Below, in pieces: positions 35,866 to 46,772 of a stretch of 61,424 bases of DNA (its first letter is position 1; the number at the start of each line of letters is the position of its first letter). Source of the DNA: Trueperella sp. (GTDB lineage: Bacteria; Actinomycetota; Actinomycetes; Actinomycetales; Actinomycetaceae); assembly GCA_022783305.1 (NCBI GenBank), contig JALEWQ010000003.1, forward strand, positions 1 to 61,424. Direction: 5' to 3'. The notes under the pieces were generated by a model, which saw nothing but the letters and a program-made list of their open reading frames with translations, was not told the DNA's origin and made no database searches. Position numbers and translations under genes: made by a program.

Positions 35866-36837
35866 TTAGTTAGGCTTCACCGTGGCGTTCGGCGATCCCT
35901 CGATCTGGCCGAGGATATCGATCACGACGGCGTAGGCCGGCGCCGTCACGCCCTCGCCACCCTCCGAGGCCGGAACCTCGACAAGCACGCGGGAGCCGAC
36001 GGGGATCCCCGTGAGGGAATCGAAGAAGCTACCCGCGCCAAGCGTCTGCGACTGCGGCCCGTAGCTACCATAGGTGTTCTCGGAGGTGGAGTTATCCCAG
36101 AAGGACATGGCGTACTGATCGTAGATCGTGGTTCCCTTGCCACCGACGGGTGCTCCGCTTCCGCGGGCGATGACGGTGACGACAGGTTCGCCCGTGGGCT
36201 CCTTCGCGCCGTCCTTAACCGTGACGGTGACGGGTTCGCCAAGCGCGCCCTTAATCTCGATCGGAAGGTCCGCCAGGTCCGCCTGCATCGTGGCATTGGC
36301 GTCGCCCGCTTGGTCCACACCGTAGGCGTCGATCAGCTCGATGTAGAAGGCGATCGTGTCCGACTCCCCGATGCCCGCCGACTCGTTGCCGCCGTTCGGG
36401 CCGTAGCCGAGATCGGAGGGGACGGAGACTATCAGCTTCGATCCGGCCGTCTGCCCCGTCAGCCCCTGCGTCCAGCCCTTAATCACCATCGACAGCGAGA
36501 AGGCTGTCGGGGCGCCGCGGTTGAATGAGGAATCGAAGGGCCGCGATGAGCCCCACACCTGACCGACATAGTTGGCCACCACCGTGTCAGTGGCCGCGAT
36601 CTGCCGACCCTCACCCTTCTCGAGGACCTCGACCTGCAGCCCTTCGGGAGCGTTCGAATCGGGGAAGGCAAGGATTGGGTTGTCCCCCGAGCTGTCAAGG
36701 GTCGGCATCTGCGTGCCGGGGGTTCCGCTGGCGCTGGTGGTCTCCTGCGACGACGCCGGCTGCTTCGGATCGTCCGAGCCACAGGCCGTGACGCCGAAAG
36801 CAAGCGCGAGAGCGATCACACTGGCAAGTACGCGCAT
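35866..36837 (-). CDS. Lipoprotein with two FKBP-type peptidyl-prolyl isomerase domains
   Basis: A 323-residue exported lipoprotein: signal segment RVLASVIALALAFGVTACGS with lipobox Cys, then a Ser/Thr linker. The first FKBP domain is typical (ATDTVVANYVGQVWGSSRPF, VIKGWTQGLTGQTAGSKLIV, VPSDLGYGPNGGN). A second, weaker FKBP-like domain follows (SFFDSLTGIPVGSRVLVEVP, AYAVVIDILGQIEG) in which the YVG-type substrate strand is altered. It probably acts as a chaperone outside the membrane. GAGGAG lies 4-5 nt before ATG 36837; the longer frame is rejected. Confidence 0.88.
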   Translation of the reverse strand: MRVLASVIALALAFGVTACGSDDPKQPASSQETTSASGTPGTQMPTLDSSGDNPILAFPDSNAPEGLQVEVLEKGEGRQIAATDTVVANYVGQVWGSSRPFDSSFNRGAPTAFSLSMVIKGWTQGLTGQTAGSKLIVSVPSDLGYGPNGGNESAGIGESDTIAFYIELIDAYGVDQAGDANATMQADLADLPIEIKGALGEPVTVTVKDGAKEPTGEPVVTVIARGSGAPVGGKGTTIYDQYAMSFWDNSTSENTYGSYGPQSQTLGAGSFFDSLTGIPVGSRVLVEVPASEGGEGVTAPAYAVVIDILGQIEGSPNATVKPN

Positions 36838-36886
36838 TATTCTCCTCACACAATTGTTCCCCGCCACATGGCGGGGAACCGTGGAC

Positions 36887-37231
36887 TCAGTGGAAAGACT
36901 CACCGCACGCGCAGGTGCCGTGCGCCTGAGGGTTGTCGATCGTGAAGCCCTGACGCTCGATCGAATCGGCAAAGTCGATCGTCGCACCGTCGAGGTAGGG
37001 GGCGGACTTGGAGTCCACGAGAACCTCGACGCCATCAAACTCGGCGATCGCGTCGTCGTCGAACAGGCGCTCGTCGAAGTAGAGCTGGTACATGAGGCCG
37101 GAGCAGCCGCCCGGCTGCACGGCGATACGCAGGCGAAGGTCATCACGGCCCTCCTGCTCAAGCAAGGACTTGACCTTGGCGGCGGCCACCTCGGTGAGGG
37201 TGACCCCGTGAGTTGCGACGGTTTCGCTCAT
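36887..37231 (-). CDS. erpA: HesB/IscA family iron-sulfur cluster carrier
   Basis: A 114-residue A-type Fe-S carrier. The three ligand cysteines are seen in VQPGGCSGLMYQLYF and GTCACGESFH. It delivers [Fe-S] clusters to apo-enzymes. ATG 37231 follows GGAGG with 5 nt spacing. Rv2204c occupies the same position in M. tuberculosis beside a glycerate-kinase-like gene. The symbol is by family; IscA and ErpA types are not separable here. Confidence 0.88.
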   Translation of the reverse strand: MSETVATHGVTLTEVAAAKVKSLLEQEGRDDLRLRIAVQPGGCSGLMYQLYFDERLFDDDAIAEFDGVEVLVDSKSAPYLDGATIDFADSIERQGFTIDNPQAHGTCACGESFH

Positions 37232-37336
37232 GAATACCTCCATAAAATAGCGTTCTGGAAACACATTACCTTTTCGCACGTGCAGTCTCTATGTTGGCCA
37301 CGCCCCATTCAGCTCAGCGTGATCGACCAGGCACAA

Positions 37337-38425
37337 TCAGTCCCATCCCCAGGTTGCGGCAATGGCGTGCATGGAACGAGTGACGAGTTCGGGCAGGCGG
37401 GAGAGGTCGGCGAGGGTATCGGCGTCGTCGAAGAAGGCCCGCTCCGGACGCAACTCATAGGCGCCGTGCAGGCCCAAACGTGGCAGTTCTCCCCTGCGCA
37501 TGCCGGCCGCGTCGGTGAGGATCACCACGGGCACGCCGTGCTCCTCGCCGGCGCGAGCGGCGGCATGGAGCCCGCTGGGCAGGTCTACGCCGATGGAGCC
37601 GAGCACGTAGACGATGAGGTCGGTGTGCGGGATACGCCCGGCCACGAGCGCGTCGCCGATCGGTAGCATGGACGCGCCAAGGAGCGAAAGCACCAGGCCC
37701 AGCCCCCCGCCCGGCCCGGCGAATCCGGCCCGCGCGTCGACGTCGGCGCCAAGAAGTGAGCGTCGGGTGGAGGCCCGCGCCGCCCGCTCCAGATCGTGGA
37801 CCCATGCGCCGACCTCGCGCTCGAACTCCTGGGCGCGGTAGCCGTCGTAGCCGCGCGACGCCCACGCCCGCGCCATCCCGTTGACCCCGCGTAGCGGCAG
37901 GTCGGCGGGGTAGGTCACGGTCAGGGCCACGTCCCGCAGCGCCGCGCGCGCCGCCTCGAGCGAATGACTGAGCTCGACGGGCGCCGCCGACCCGCCGGCC
38001 AGCTCCCCCAGCATGCCCCGCCCAAGATCCGTGGGACTCATAAGCTGGGGCAGGTGCAGGTGGATTCGCCGCGCCCCGGCATCGCGCAACGCCCGGAGGT
38101 CCTTCCCGAGGAAGGCCGTCGAGCCCTCCGGATGGCCGTTCCAGGAAAACGATTCGGCCAAGTCGACGAGCGCGCCGCCTTCCCAGACCCAGTGAATGCG
38201 ACGCTGTGCACCCACGCCTACATCCACCGCACGCGAGTCGGGGTGCAAAGAGCGCACGACGTCGTCGAGTCCCGTGCCCGCGTGGGCAACGACGGTGCCC
38301 TCGGAGGTGGGGATGGCAAGGACGTCGTCGTGCGGGCGGGCCGCGCGCCACGCCTCCCCGGCTCGCTCGAGCACCGCCTGGGGTCCCATCCCCGGAAGGG
38401 CGGAGCACACGAGGGTGACGTGCAT
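37337..38425 (-). CDS. Glycerate kinase family protein
   Basis: A 362-residue protein of the GlxK/GarK fold (Rv2205c type): GFAGPGGGLGLVLSLLGASM is the Gly-rich nucleotide segment, and IVYVLGSIGVDLPSGLHAAAR matches the family's C-terminal signature region. The N-terminal half is divergent (MHVTLVCSALPGMGPQAVLE), so activity on glycerate is not certain. The ATG directly follows the TAA of the upstream peptidase (TAAATG), so it is coupled to it. Confidence 0.7.
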   Translation of the reverse strand: MHVTLVCSALPGMGPQAVLERAGEAWRAARPHDDVLAIPTSEGTVVAHAGTGLDDVVRSLHPDSRAVDVGVGAQRRIHWVWEGGALVDLAESFSWNGHPEGSTAFLGKDLRALRDAGARRIHLHLPQLMSPTDLGRGMLGELAGGSAAPVELSHSLEAARAALRDVALTVTYPADLPLRGVNGMARAWASRGYDGYRAQEFEREVGAWVHDLERAARASTRRSLLGADVDARAGFAGPGGGLGLVLSLLGASMLPIGDALVAGRIPHTDLIVYVLGSIGVDLPSGLHAAARAGEEHGVPVVILTDAAGMRRGELPRLGLHGAYELRPERAFFDDADTLADLSRLPELVTRSMHAIAATWGWD

Positions 38426-39766
38426 TTACTCGCCGAGCCGGGTCAGTAGCAGCGCCTCAGCGGCAATCGCGTTGCGCCAGTCACCGATGTGGAGCGATTC
38501 GTTGGCCGAATGGGCGCGCGTGTCCGGATCCTCGATCCCGGTGACAAGGATCTGGGCGCTGGGGAACTCGCGGGCGAGGTCAGCGATGAACGGGATTGAC
38601 CCGCCAACGCCGATGTTGACCGGCTTCGTGCCCCAGGCCTCCGCCAGCGCCCACTCCATGAGCCGCGAGGTCTCGGTGGCCTCGGACGCCGAGAAGGCCG
38701 GGCCGCGCTCGTTGACAACGCACTCGACGCGCGCGCCGAAGGGGGCGTGTGACTCGAGGTGAGCGACGAGCTTGTCCGCCGCCTCGCCCGAATCCTGCCC
38801 GGGGCTCACGCGCATGGAAAGCACGAAAGTGGTGGACGGGGAGATGGTGTTTGAGGTGAGCTTGACGGGGGTGGCGTCCATGGCCGTGACCGAGACGGCC
38901 GGCTTGGTCCACAGCCGCGACGTGATGGATCCCGACCCGGCCAGGCGCACGCCCTCCAGCACGCCCACGTCCGCGCGGAACTCCTCCTCGGGGTAGTCCA
39001 CGGCGGTGTCGTCGGCGGCGAGCAAGCCCTCCACCGCGACATTGCCCTCGTCGTCGTGAAGCGTGGCGATGAGGCGAGCGGCGAGCGTGACCGAATCGAG
39101 GACCGGGCCACCATACATGCCCGAGTGCACCGCGTGGTCGAGCGCGGTGACAGTGACGGCGACCTGGGTGACGCCGCGCAGAGATGTAGTCAGCGACGGC
39201 GTACCTACCTTCCAGTTGTTCGAGTCGGCCACGACGATAACGTCGGCGTTGAGCTCGTCCTTGTATTCGTGCAGGAAATCGACGAACGTGGGCGAGCCCA
39301 CCTCTTCCTCACCCTCGATAAAGAGGGTGATGCCAACCCCGGGGCGTGCCGCAGCGATCGCGGCAAGGTGGGCAACGACGCCCGCCTTGTCGTCAGCCGT
39401 ACCGCGGCCGAAGAGGCGCCCGTCGCGTTCAGTGGCGATGAACGGCTCGGTCTCCCACAGCGAGAGGTCGCCCACCGGCTGAACGTCATGGTGGGCGTAG
39501 AGGACGACGGTGGGCTTGCCTGGCTCGGGCGCGCGCGTGGCGAGAACCGCCGGGCGGCCCTTCTTTCCGGAGGCCGCCTCGACCTGGATGACGCGGGCGT
39601 CGAGGCCGAGGGCGCGCGCCTTATCGGCGATCCACGCGGCGGACTGATCGAGGGTGGATTGGTCGAAGGAATCGGCGGAGATCGAGGGGATGGCCACCAG
39701 CTCGGTGAGCGCCGCCAGGGAATCGTTCAACGAATGATCAACGGAAGAAAGCACGTCTTGATACAT
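38426..39766 (-). CDS. M20 family dipeptidase
   Basis: A 446-residue zinc peptidase. The first metal His and Asp are in VVLYAHHDVQPVG, the bridging Asp in FGRGTADDKAG and the catalytic Glu pair in LFIEGEEEVGSPTF. The lid/dimer domain carries HSGMYGGPVLDSV. It cleaves dipeptides in the cytosol. The ATG at 39766 has TAGAGT 7 nt upstream; GGAGG is only 2 nt from it, too close to serve as Shine-Dalgarno, so a leaderless start is preferred (a GTG 9 nt upstream is the alternative). Confidence 0.9.
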   Translation of the reverse strand: MYQDVLSSVDHSLNDSLAALTELVAIPSISADSFDQSTLDQSAAWIADKARALGLDARVIQVEAASGKKGRPAVLATRAPEPGKPTVVLYAHHDVQPVGDLSLWETEPFIATERDGRLFGRGTADDKAGVVAHLAAIAAARPGVGITLFIEGEEEVGSPTFVDFLHEYKDELNADVIVVADSNNWKVGTPSLTTSLRGVTQVAVTVTALDHAVHSGMYGGPVLDSVTLAARLIATLHDDEGNVAVEGLLAADDTAVDYPEEEFRADVGVLEGVRLAGSGSITSRLWTKPAVSVTAMDATPVKLTSNTISPSTTFVLSMRVSPGQDSGEAADKLVAHLESHAPFGARVECVVNERGPAFSASEATETSRLMEWALAEAWGTKPVNIGVGGSIPFIADLAREFPSAQILVTGIEDPDTRAHSANESLHIGDWRNAIAAEALLLTRLGE

Positions 39767-39872
39767 GGCCTCCACTCTAGCGCAGACCGTGGCGGGTGTA
39801 ACCGCCGCGGGTTCCTGAAATGTCGGAGGGTGCCGTTAGACTGAGCACTAACAGCTCGAGATAAGGATGGCC

Positions 39873-40541
39873 GTGTTCGGATCAAAGAAGACGTCGGATT
39901 TGGAAGACTCCTCGCTCGCTGCGCCCGTGGAGACGCGGCGCAAGGGGTATACCGCCGCCAAAGGCGCGCCCACGCCGCGGCGAAAGGACGTCGAGGCGCG
40001 CAACCGCCGCCCCCTCGTCGCGGACACCAAGTCCCTATCGAAGGCCGAAAAGCGCCAGCGCAAGGCTGAGGAGCGCGCCCGCTCCAACGAACTGTACGAA
40101 AAGCAGCAGCGGGCAATGCGCACGGGAGACGAGCGCAACATGCCAGCCCAGCACCGCGGGCCCATCCGGGCTTTCGGGCGCAACTACGTCGACGCCGCCG
40201 CGCCCATCTCGGCCTTTTTCATGCCGGTGGCCCTCCTCCTGCTGCCAATCATGCTCTTCCAGGGCAGGTTCCCGCAGATCGTGGTCCCCATGGTGTGGGG
40301 CATGTACGCCGTCTTCCTCATCATGACCGCCCACGCCATCTTGGTGAGCCGCCGCGCGAAGAAGCTTGCCATGCACAAGTTCGGCGAGGTCCCCTCGGGC
40401 TTCTTCTTCCAGATGCTCGGCCGATGCTTCTACCTGCGCCGCTGGCGCCTGCCCTCCCCCCAGGTGGCTCGGGGCGAATTCCCCGCGGGCGGCACGCGCG
40501 AGGATCTGAAGGAAGCCCGCGCGGCAAAGAAGGCCAAGTAG
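39873..40541 (+). CDS. DUF3043 family membrane protein
   Basis: A ~222-residue protein (Rv2206 type) with a basic, charged N-terminal ~100 residues (RKDVEARNRRPLVADTKSLS), two membrane helices (ISAFFMPVALLLLPIMLF and IVVPMVWGMYAVFLIMTAHA) and a basic C-terminus. The function is unknown. AAGGA lies 5 nt before GTG 39873, which I prefer to the ATG two codons earlier (39867) that abuts the same AAGG. A -10-like TAGACT is at 39837-39842. Confidence 0.8.
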   Translation: MFGSKKTSDLEDSSLAAPVETRRKGYTAAKGAPTPRRKDVEARNRRPLVADTKSLSKAEKRQRKAEERARSNELYEKQQRAMRTGDERNMPAQHRGPIRAFGRNYVDAAAPISAFFMPVALLLLPIMLFQGRFPQIVVPMVWGMYAVFLIMTAHAILVSRRAKKLAMHKFGEVPSGFFFQMLGRCFYLRRWRLPSPQVARGEFPAGGTREDLKEARAAKKAK

Positions 40542-40566
40542 GTTTCAGCTCACCGGTTGGCGGAGG

Positions 40567-40989
40567 CTACTTGTCGAGCTGGCGCGCGGCCATCGCCGCG
40601 GGCCGCGACCACATGAGCCAGGCGAAGGCAGCTACCGCGCCCAGCGTGGGCAGGTAATAGTAGGTTCGTCCCGCCTCAAACCACGGGTTGGTGTAATGGA
40701 AGTCGACGATCAGCCCGGCGAACGGGCCGAGGATATTGATCCCCCACGCCACGAAGGCAAGGTAACGCATGCGCCGGCCGTTGTGCTTGATACCCGCGAA
40801 CCCTAAAACCCAGCACAGCGCCGCGAAGATCGAGCTCGCCGCGAGACCAAAATGCCCGCTCCCCACCGAGTTCGTAGCCGCAACCACGGCCCGCCACAGG
40901 AAAACTGCCGCACCCACCCCAAGGGCGTAAATTAGCACGGACGGCCATCCATGTGCGCGGGTGCGGGTGTCTGTCAGTTCTTGGCTCAC
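40567..40989 (-). CDS. Conserved membrane protein, unknown function
   Basis: A 140-residue protein with four hydrophobic segments (VLIYALGVGAAVFLWRAVVA, GLAASSIFAALCWVLGFAGI, MRYLAFVAWGINILGPFAGL, YYLPTLGAVAAFAWLMWSRP), probably all membrane-spanning. AGGAGAGG precedes the GTG start. No family I can name with confidence. It lies between DUF3043 (convergent) and pepA (divergent). Confidence 0.65.
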   Translation of the reverse strand: MSQELTDTRTRAHGWPSVLIYALGVGAAVFLWRAVVAATNSVGSGHFGLAASSIFAALCWVLGFAGIKHNGRRMRYLAFVAWGINILGPFAGLIVDFHYTNPWFEAGRTYYYLPTLGAVAAFAWLMWSRPAAMAARQLDK

Positions 40990-41090
40990 GGCCTCTCCTC
41001 AACTAGGTTCGACTCATATTACCGCGCCGTCACCCAACCTTAGGGATACTGGGGAAGCAATGAGTGCCCGCACGGACCTATACTGGGGCA

Positions 41091-42478
<1,388 letters not shown>

Positions 42479-42482
<4 letters not shown>

Positions 42483-42781
42483 CGGCCGCGGTGCCTGGCC
42501 GACCACTCGCGCATCTGACGCGGGTAGCCGGTGCGGGCAACCTCATACAGCTCAATCCCCAGATCGCGGGCGACGTCAGCGGCGTCTGCGATGCTGGGGA
42601 TTTTGCGTCGCGTCCATTCCCCGTCACCAGCCACGAGCACGATCGAACTCGGGTCGCGGCCCGTTGCCGCTTCAAAGTATGCCGCGACGCCGGCTCGGGT
42701 CGCCACGAACTGCGTCAGGTGCTCAACCGTTTCCTTTTTTGCGCGCCGTTGCGAGCGCGGCCCCTTCTTTGAGAACAACAC
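42479..42781 (-). CDS. Conserved hypothetical protein, 100 residues
   Basis: A small soluble protein with a basic N-terminus (FSKKGPRSQRRAKKE) and a conserved-looking core (SIVLVAGDGEWTRRKIPS, then DLGIELYEVARTGYPRQMRE). No function is recognised; the alternating strand/helix pattern suggests a small alpha/beta fold. GTG at 42781 has TATGCT exactly 6 nt upstream, suggesting a leaderless mRNA. It is divergent from lpd, about 140 bp away. Confidence 0.65.
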
Positions 42782-42921
42782 CGCTTCAGCATATCTCAGG
42801 CCGGCCTGGCGCTATCGGCGCAATTCTGCCTGCGGAGCAAGAAATGTTGGCGCCAAAGTGGAATAATTATAGGGAACGGGTCTGGACCAACCGGGCCGCT
42901 GCGATCTCGAGGGAGAGGTAA

Positions 42922-44295
42922 GTGACTGAAAAGGAATACGATGTAGTGATTCTTGGTGCGGGTTCGGGAGGCTACGCTTGTGCCCTTCGATCCGCCCAGC
43001 TCGGTATGAAGGTGGCCCTCATTGAGGGCGACAAGGTCGGTGGAACCTGCCTTCATCGCGGGTGTATCCCCACCAAGGCCCTTCTACACGCTGCCGAAGT
43101 TGCCGATGAAATGCGCGAAGGCCCGTCCATTGGTGTCAAGGGCACCTTCGAGGGCATCGACATGGGGGCGCTCAACACCTACAAGAACGGCGTCGTTGAG
43201 AAGATGTTCAAGGGTCTGACCGGCCTGGTCAACGCTGCGGGCATCGACACGATCTCCGGCTGGGGTCGTTTGGTGGCTCAGGACACGGTGGAAGTCGGCG
43301 GCGAGCGCATCAAGGGCAAGAACATTGTCCTCGCCACGGGCTCGTACTCGAAGACGATCGGCCAGACCATCACCGACCGCGTCATCACCTCGGATAAGGC
43401 ACTGACGATGGACGTCGTGCCGTCGTCGGTGATCGTGCTCGGTGGAGGTGTCATCGGTTGTGAGTTCGCCTCGGTGTGGAACTCCTACGGCGCCGACGTC
43501 ACCATCATCGAGGGCCTCGACCACCTGGTCCCGAATGAGGACGAGGACGTGTCGAAGATGCTCGAGCGCTCCTTCCGCAAGCGCAAGATCACCTTCAAGA
43601 CCAAGACGATGTTCGACCGGGTCGAGGAGGATGCCAACGGCGTCCACGTCTTCACCCAGGACGGCAAGCAGTACGACGCCGAATACCTGCTCATCGCGAT
43701 TGGCCGCGGCCCGTCCACGGCCAACCTCGGTTACGAGGAGCAGGGCATCACGCTGGATCGGGGCTTCGTCATCACCAACGAGCGCCTGCACACCGGCGTG
43801 GGCAACATCTACGCCGTGGGCGACATCGTACCCGGCGTCCAGCTCGCCCACCGTGGATTCCTCCAGGGCCTGTTCGTCGCGGACGAGATCGCGGGCAACA
43901 ACCCTGCCCCCGTCAACGAAGACAACATCCCGAAGGTCACCTTCTCCAACCCGGAGATCGCATCCGTGGGCCTGTCTCAGAAGAAGGCCGAGGAGAAGTT
44001 CGGCAAGGACAACGTCGAAACCTCCACCTTCAACCTCGCCGGTAACGGCAAGTCTCAGATGCTTGGCACCACCGGTTTCGTTAAGCTGGTCCGTGAGAAG
44101 GACGGCCCGATCGTGGGCTTCCATTCCATCGGCGCTCGCATGGGCGAGCAGGTTGGCGAAGGCATGCTGATGGTCGCTTGGGAATCCTACCCGGAGGACT
44201 TCGACGGCCTCATCCACGCCCACCCCACCCAGAACGAGTCGGTTGGCGAGGCCGTCCTCGCGCTCGCCGGCAAGCCGCTTCACACCCACAACTGA
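42922..44295 (+). CDS. lpdA: Dihydrolipoyl dehydrogenase (E3)
   Basis: A 457-residue flavoprotein reoxidising dihydrolipoamide in 2-oxoacid dehydrogenase complexes. The FAD motif is VVILGAGSGGYACALRSAQL, the redox disulfide lies in GGTCLHRGCIPTKALLH, and the NAD motif in VIVLGGGVIGCEFASVW. The C-terminal catalytic His-Glu pair is in IHAHPTQNESVGEAV. GGGAGAGG lies upstream of the GTG start. The E2 gene follows after 14 nt, so this is an E3-E2 operon without E1. Confidence 0.95.
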   Translation: MTEKEYDVVILGAGSGGYACALRSAQLGMKVALIEGDKVGGTCLHRGCIPTKALLHAAEVADEMREGPSIGVKGTFEGIDMGALNTYKNGVVEKMFKGLTGLVNAAGIDTISGWGRLVAQDTVEVGGERIKGKNIVLATGSYSKTIGQTITDRVITSDKALTMDVVPSSVIVLGGGVIGCEFASVWNSYGADVTIIEGLDHLVPNEDEDVSKMLERSFRKRKITFKTKTMFDRVEEDANGVHVFTQDGKQYDAEYLLIAIGRGPSTANLGYEEQGITLDRGFVITNERLHTGVGNIYAVGDIVPGVQLAHRGFLQGLFVADEIAGNNPAPVNEDNIPKVTFSNPEIASVGLSQKKAEEKFGKDNVETSTFNLAGNGKSQMLGTTGFVKLVREKDGPIVGFHSIGARMGEQVGEGMLMVAWESYPEDFDGLIHAHPTQNESVGEAVLALAGKPLHTHN

Positions 44296-44309
44296 CCTAG
44301 GAGAGACAC

Positions 44310-46088
44310 ATGTCTGAACCCATTAAGATGCCCGCTCTGGGCGAATCCATCGATGAGGGAACGGTCACGACGTGGCTGAAGAACGTCGGCGACACCGTCG
44401 AAGCCGATGAACCCATCGTCGAGGTCTCCACCGACAAGGTCGACACCGAGGTCCCGGCCCCAGCTGCCGGCGTCTTGGAGTCGATTGAGGTCGGCGAAGA
44501 CGAGACTGTCTCGGTTGGCACCGTCCTCGGCTACATCGGGGACGGCTCCGGCGCCGGCGCTCCCGCGCAGTCCGCCCCGGCTGAGGCTCCCGCACCGGCC
44601 GCTCCGGCTCCTGCTGAGGCTCCCGCGCCTGCGGCTCCTGCGGCCCCGGCCGCCTCCGGCCCGGGCGTCGAAGTCACGATGCCCGCTCTCGGCGAATCGG
44701 TCGATGAGGGAACCGTGACCACTTGGCTCAAGCAGGTCGGCGACGAGGTCGAGGAGGACGAGCCGATCGTTGAGGTCTCCACCGACAAGGTCGACACCGA
44801 GGTCCCGGCTCCGGCAGCGGGCATCCTCACCGAGATCAAGGTCGGCGAAGACGAGACGGTCTCGGTTGGCACCGTGCTCGCCATCATCGGCGGCGAAGCC
44901 CCGGCAGCCCCCGCTCCGGCCGCCCCGAAGGAAGAGCCCAAGGCCGAGCCCGCGCCGGCTCCTGCTCCGGCTCCTGCCGCTCCGGCTCCTGCCGCACCGG
45001 CGCCTGCTCCGGCTCCTGCCGCTCCGGCTCCTGCTCCGGCTCCTGCCGCTCCGGCTCCTGCCGCTCCGGCTCCTGCCGCACCGGCGCCTGCTCCGGCTCC
45101 TGCCGCTGCGGTGCCCGCGGCTCCGGCCGATGGAAAGTCGGCCTACGTGACCCCGATCGTGCGTAAGCTCGCCAAGGACCTTGGCGTCGATCTGGAGGCC
45201 ATCTCCGGCACGGGCGTTGGCGGACGCATCCGCCGCCAGGACGTCGAGGCCGCTGCCGAGGCCGCCAAGGCGGCAGCCGCCGCCCCGGCTCCGGCGCCCG
45301 CCGCCGCTCCTGCCCCGGCCGCCCCCGCGAACGGCGTCAAGACGCAGATCGCTCAGAAGGCGAAGGAAGCCTCGTCCTTGCGCGGCACCCGCCAGAAGAT
45401 GACGGGCGTGCGCAAGGCAATCGCCAAGCACATGATCGACTCGCTGGCCACCTCGGCTCAGCTGACCACGGTTATGGAGGTCGACGTCACCCGCATCGTC
45501 AAGCTGCGCGCCCAGGCGAAGGCCACCTTCCAGGCTCGCGAAGGCGTCAACCTCACCTACCTGCCGTTCTTTGTGCAGGCGGCCACGGAGGCGCTGAAGG
45601 CCCACCCGATCATCAACTCCTCGGTGGAAGGCAATGAGATCGTCTACCACGACGTGGAGCACGTGGGCATCGCGGTTGACACCGAGCGCGGCCTGTTCGT
45701 GCCCGTGATCAAGAACGCTGGCGACCTCAACATCGCCGGCATTGCCAAGCAGATCGCCGACCTGGCCGCTCGCACCCGCGACGGCAAGATCAAGGCCGAC
45801 GAACTGTCCGGCTCGACCTTCACGATCACGAACACCGGCTCTGCAGGTGCCGCGTTCGACACGCCGATCATCAATCAGCCCAACGTGGCCATCATGGGCA
45901 CGGGCGCGATCTTCAAGGCGCCGGGCGTGGTCAAGGATCAGGACGGCAACGAGGTCATCGCCATCCGTTCCAAGTGCTTCCTGTCCATCTCCTACGATCA
46001 CCGCATCATTGACGGCGCCGCCGCCTCGCGCTTCCTGCGCGACGTGAAGTTCCGTCTCGAGGAGGGTGACTTCTCCGAGGTCCTCTAA
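44310..46088 (+). CDS. sucB: Dihydrolipoamide acyltransferase (E2) with two lipoyl domains
   Basis: A 592-residue E2 component. The two nearly identical lipoyl domains have modified Lys43 and Lys160 (both [16 protein letters not shown]). A Pro/Ala linker covers about 197-271. The peripheral subunit-binding domain is [17 protein letters not shown], and the catalytic core ends in [18 protein letters not shown] with the active His. The family name (succinyl- or multi-purpose acyltransferase, mycobacterial DlaT type) cannot be decided from sequence alone; actinobacteria can share one E2. GGAGAG precedes the ATG. A terminator follows. Confidence 0.92.
   Translation: MSEPIKMPALGESIDEGTVTTWLKNVGDTVEADEPIVEVSTDKVDTEVPAPAAGVLESIEVGEDETVSVGTVLGYIGDGSGAGAPAQSAPAEAPAPAAPAPAEAPAPAAPAAPAASGPGVEVTMPALGESVDEGTVTTWLKQVGDEVEEDEPIVEVSTDKVDTEVPAPAAGILTEIKVGEDETVSVGTVLAIIGGEAPAAPAPAAPKEEPKAEPAPAPAPAPAAPAPAAPAPAPAPAAPAPAPAPAAPAPAAPAPAAPAPAPAPAAAVPAAPADGKSAYVTPIVRKLAKDLGVDLEAISGTGVGGRIRRQDVEAAAEAAKAAAAAPAPAPAAAPAPAAPANGVKTQIAQKAKEASSLRGTRQKMTGVRKAIAKHMIDSLATSAQLTTVMEVDVTRIVKLRAQAKATFQAREGVNLTYLPFFVQAATEALKAHPIINSSVEGNEIVYHDVEHVGIAVDTERGLFVPVIKNAGDLNIAGIAKQIADLAARTRDGKIKADELSGSTFTITNTGSAGAAFDTPIINQPNVAIMGTGAIFKAPGVVKDQDGNEVIAIRSKCFLSISYDHRIIDGAAASRFLRDVKFRLEEGDFSEVL
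44938..45120 (+). repeat. Pro/Ala-coding low-complexity repeat in sucB
   Basis: Tandem variants of GCTCCGGCTCCTGCC and CACCGGCGCCTGCT encode the flexible Ala-Pro linker between lipoyl and binding domains. The DNA-level repeat can expand or contract in frame by slippage. Confidence 0.75.
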
Positions 46089-46098
46089 AGGACACCGC

Positions 46099-46134
46099 CA
46101 AGGGGCCTGGCATTTGCCGGGCCCCTTGCTTTAC
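46099..46134 (+). terminator. Intrinsic terminator after sucB
   Basis: CAAGGGGCCTGGC (46099-46111) pairs with GCCGGGCCCCTTG (46116-46128), 13 pairs including one G-T, loop ATTT, then CTTTACC. Confidence 0.8.
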
Positions 46135-46226
46135 CACCCCGCTAGCCCGGCGTCGTCAGCCCTCCCCAAACACGTCGTGGCCGGACAAGGTCACCGCCGG
46201 ACAGGATCACCGCCGGGTGGGCGTGC

Positions 46227-46679
46227 TTAGCCCGTGACCGCGTTCTGCCCCAGGCATGGGCGGACGCGGAAGATCTTCTCACCTTGGATCGTCCAGCGCC
46301 TGCATATCCGGGGGCTCTCGTTGGCTGAGTCCGATCCTTGAATGTGTGCGCCGCTCTGGTAGGAGACCACCTCGAGTATCGGCCCGGAAGATTCGCTCAC
46401 GTTTGCCGAGATCACCTCCGTGACGACGGCCTCCACCCGCACGTCGTTGCCCTCCATCCATGCCCTAAGCTCTTCGTCCTCGGCCCGCGCCGGCGAGCCT
46501 TCAACCGTGAGTGCCCACAGTGCCTCCCAGTCCTGATCGACGATCGCGGCGTTGCGGGCGTCGACCATGGACTGGGCGAAGGCCTTCCAGTCGGTCCGAT
46601 CGGGTGCCATTCCGACGCTGAATCCGGCCACGACGGCGAGCACGATCACCCACACACCCCACCACGGTACGTCCCTCAT
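46227..46679 (-). CDS. Membrane-anchored or secreted protein, unknown function
   Basis: A 150-residue protein with one N-terminal hydrophobic helix (WWGVWVIVLAVVAGFSVGMA) and an extracytoplasmic domain of ~120 residues (DWKAFAQSMVDARNAAIVDQ, LRAWMEGNDVRVEAVVTEVI). Two cysteines near the end (ICRRW and RPCLG) could form a disulfide. The layout resembles small NTF2/DUF4878-like exported domains, but I cannot assign one. No clear ribosome site. It is divergent from the MFS gene. Confidence 0.6.
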   Translation of the reverse strand: MRDVPWWGVWVIVLAVVAGFSVGMAPDRTDWKAFAQSMVDARNAAIVDQDWEALWALTVEGSPARAEDEELRAWMEGNDVRVEAVVTEVISANVSESSGPILEVVSYQSGAHIQGSDSANESPRICRRWTIQGEKIFRVRPCLGQNAVTG

Positions 46680-46772
46680 GGTTTAAGGACATCACACGTG
46701 GGGCGCACCATGATGGCCTTTTCCACAGGGGCGGAAGGAGAACCATTGCACGGGCGCGTCTACAATATCTTG

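Noticed and set aside
46170-46215. GCCGGACA..TCACC direct repeats as a CRISPR or operator array
   Set aside because: Only two ~16-bp copies and a partial third, with no spacers; probably trivial duplication downstream of the sucB terminator.
46338-46772. Soluble N-terminal extension of the MFS transporter
   Set aside because: It is antisense to the neighbouring secreted-protein gene and lacks membrane character; GTG 46773 with TACAAT 6 nt upstream is preferred.
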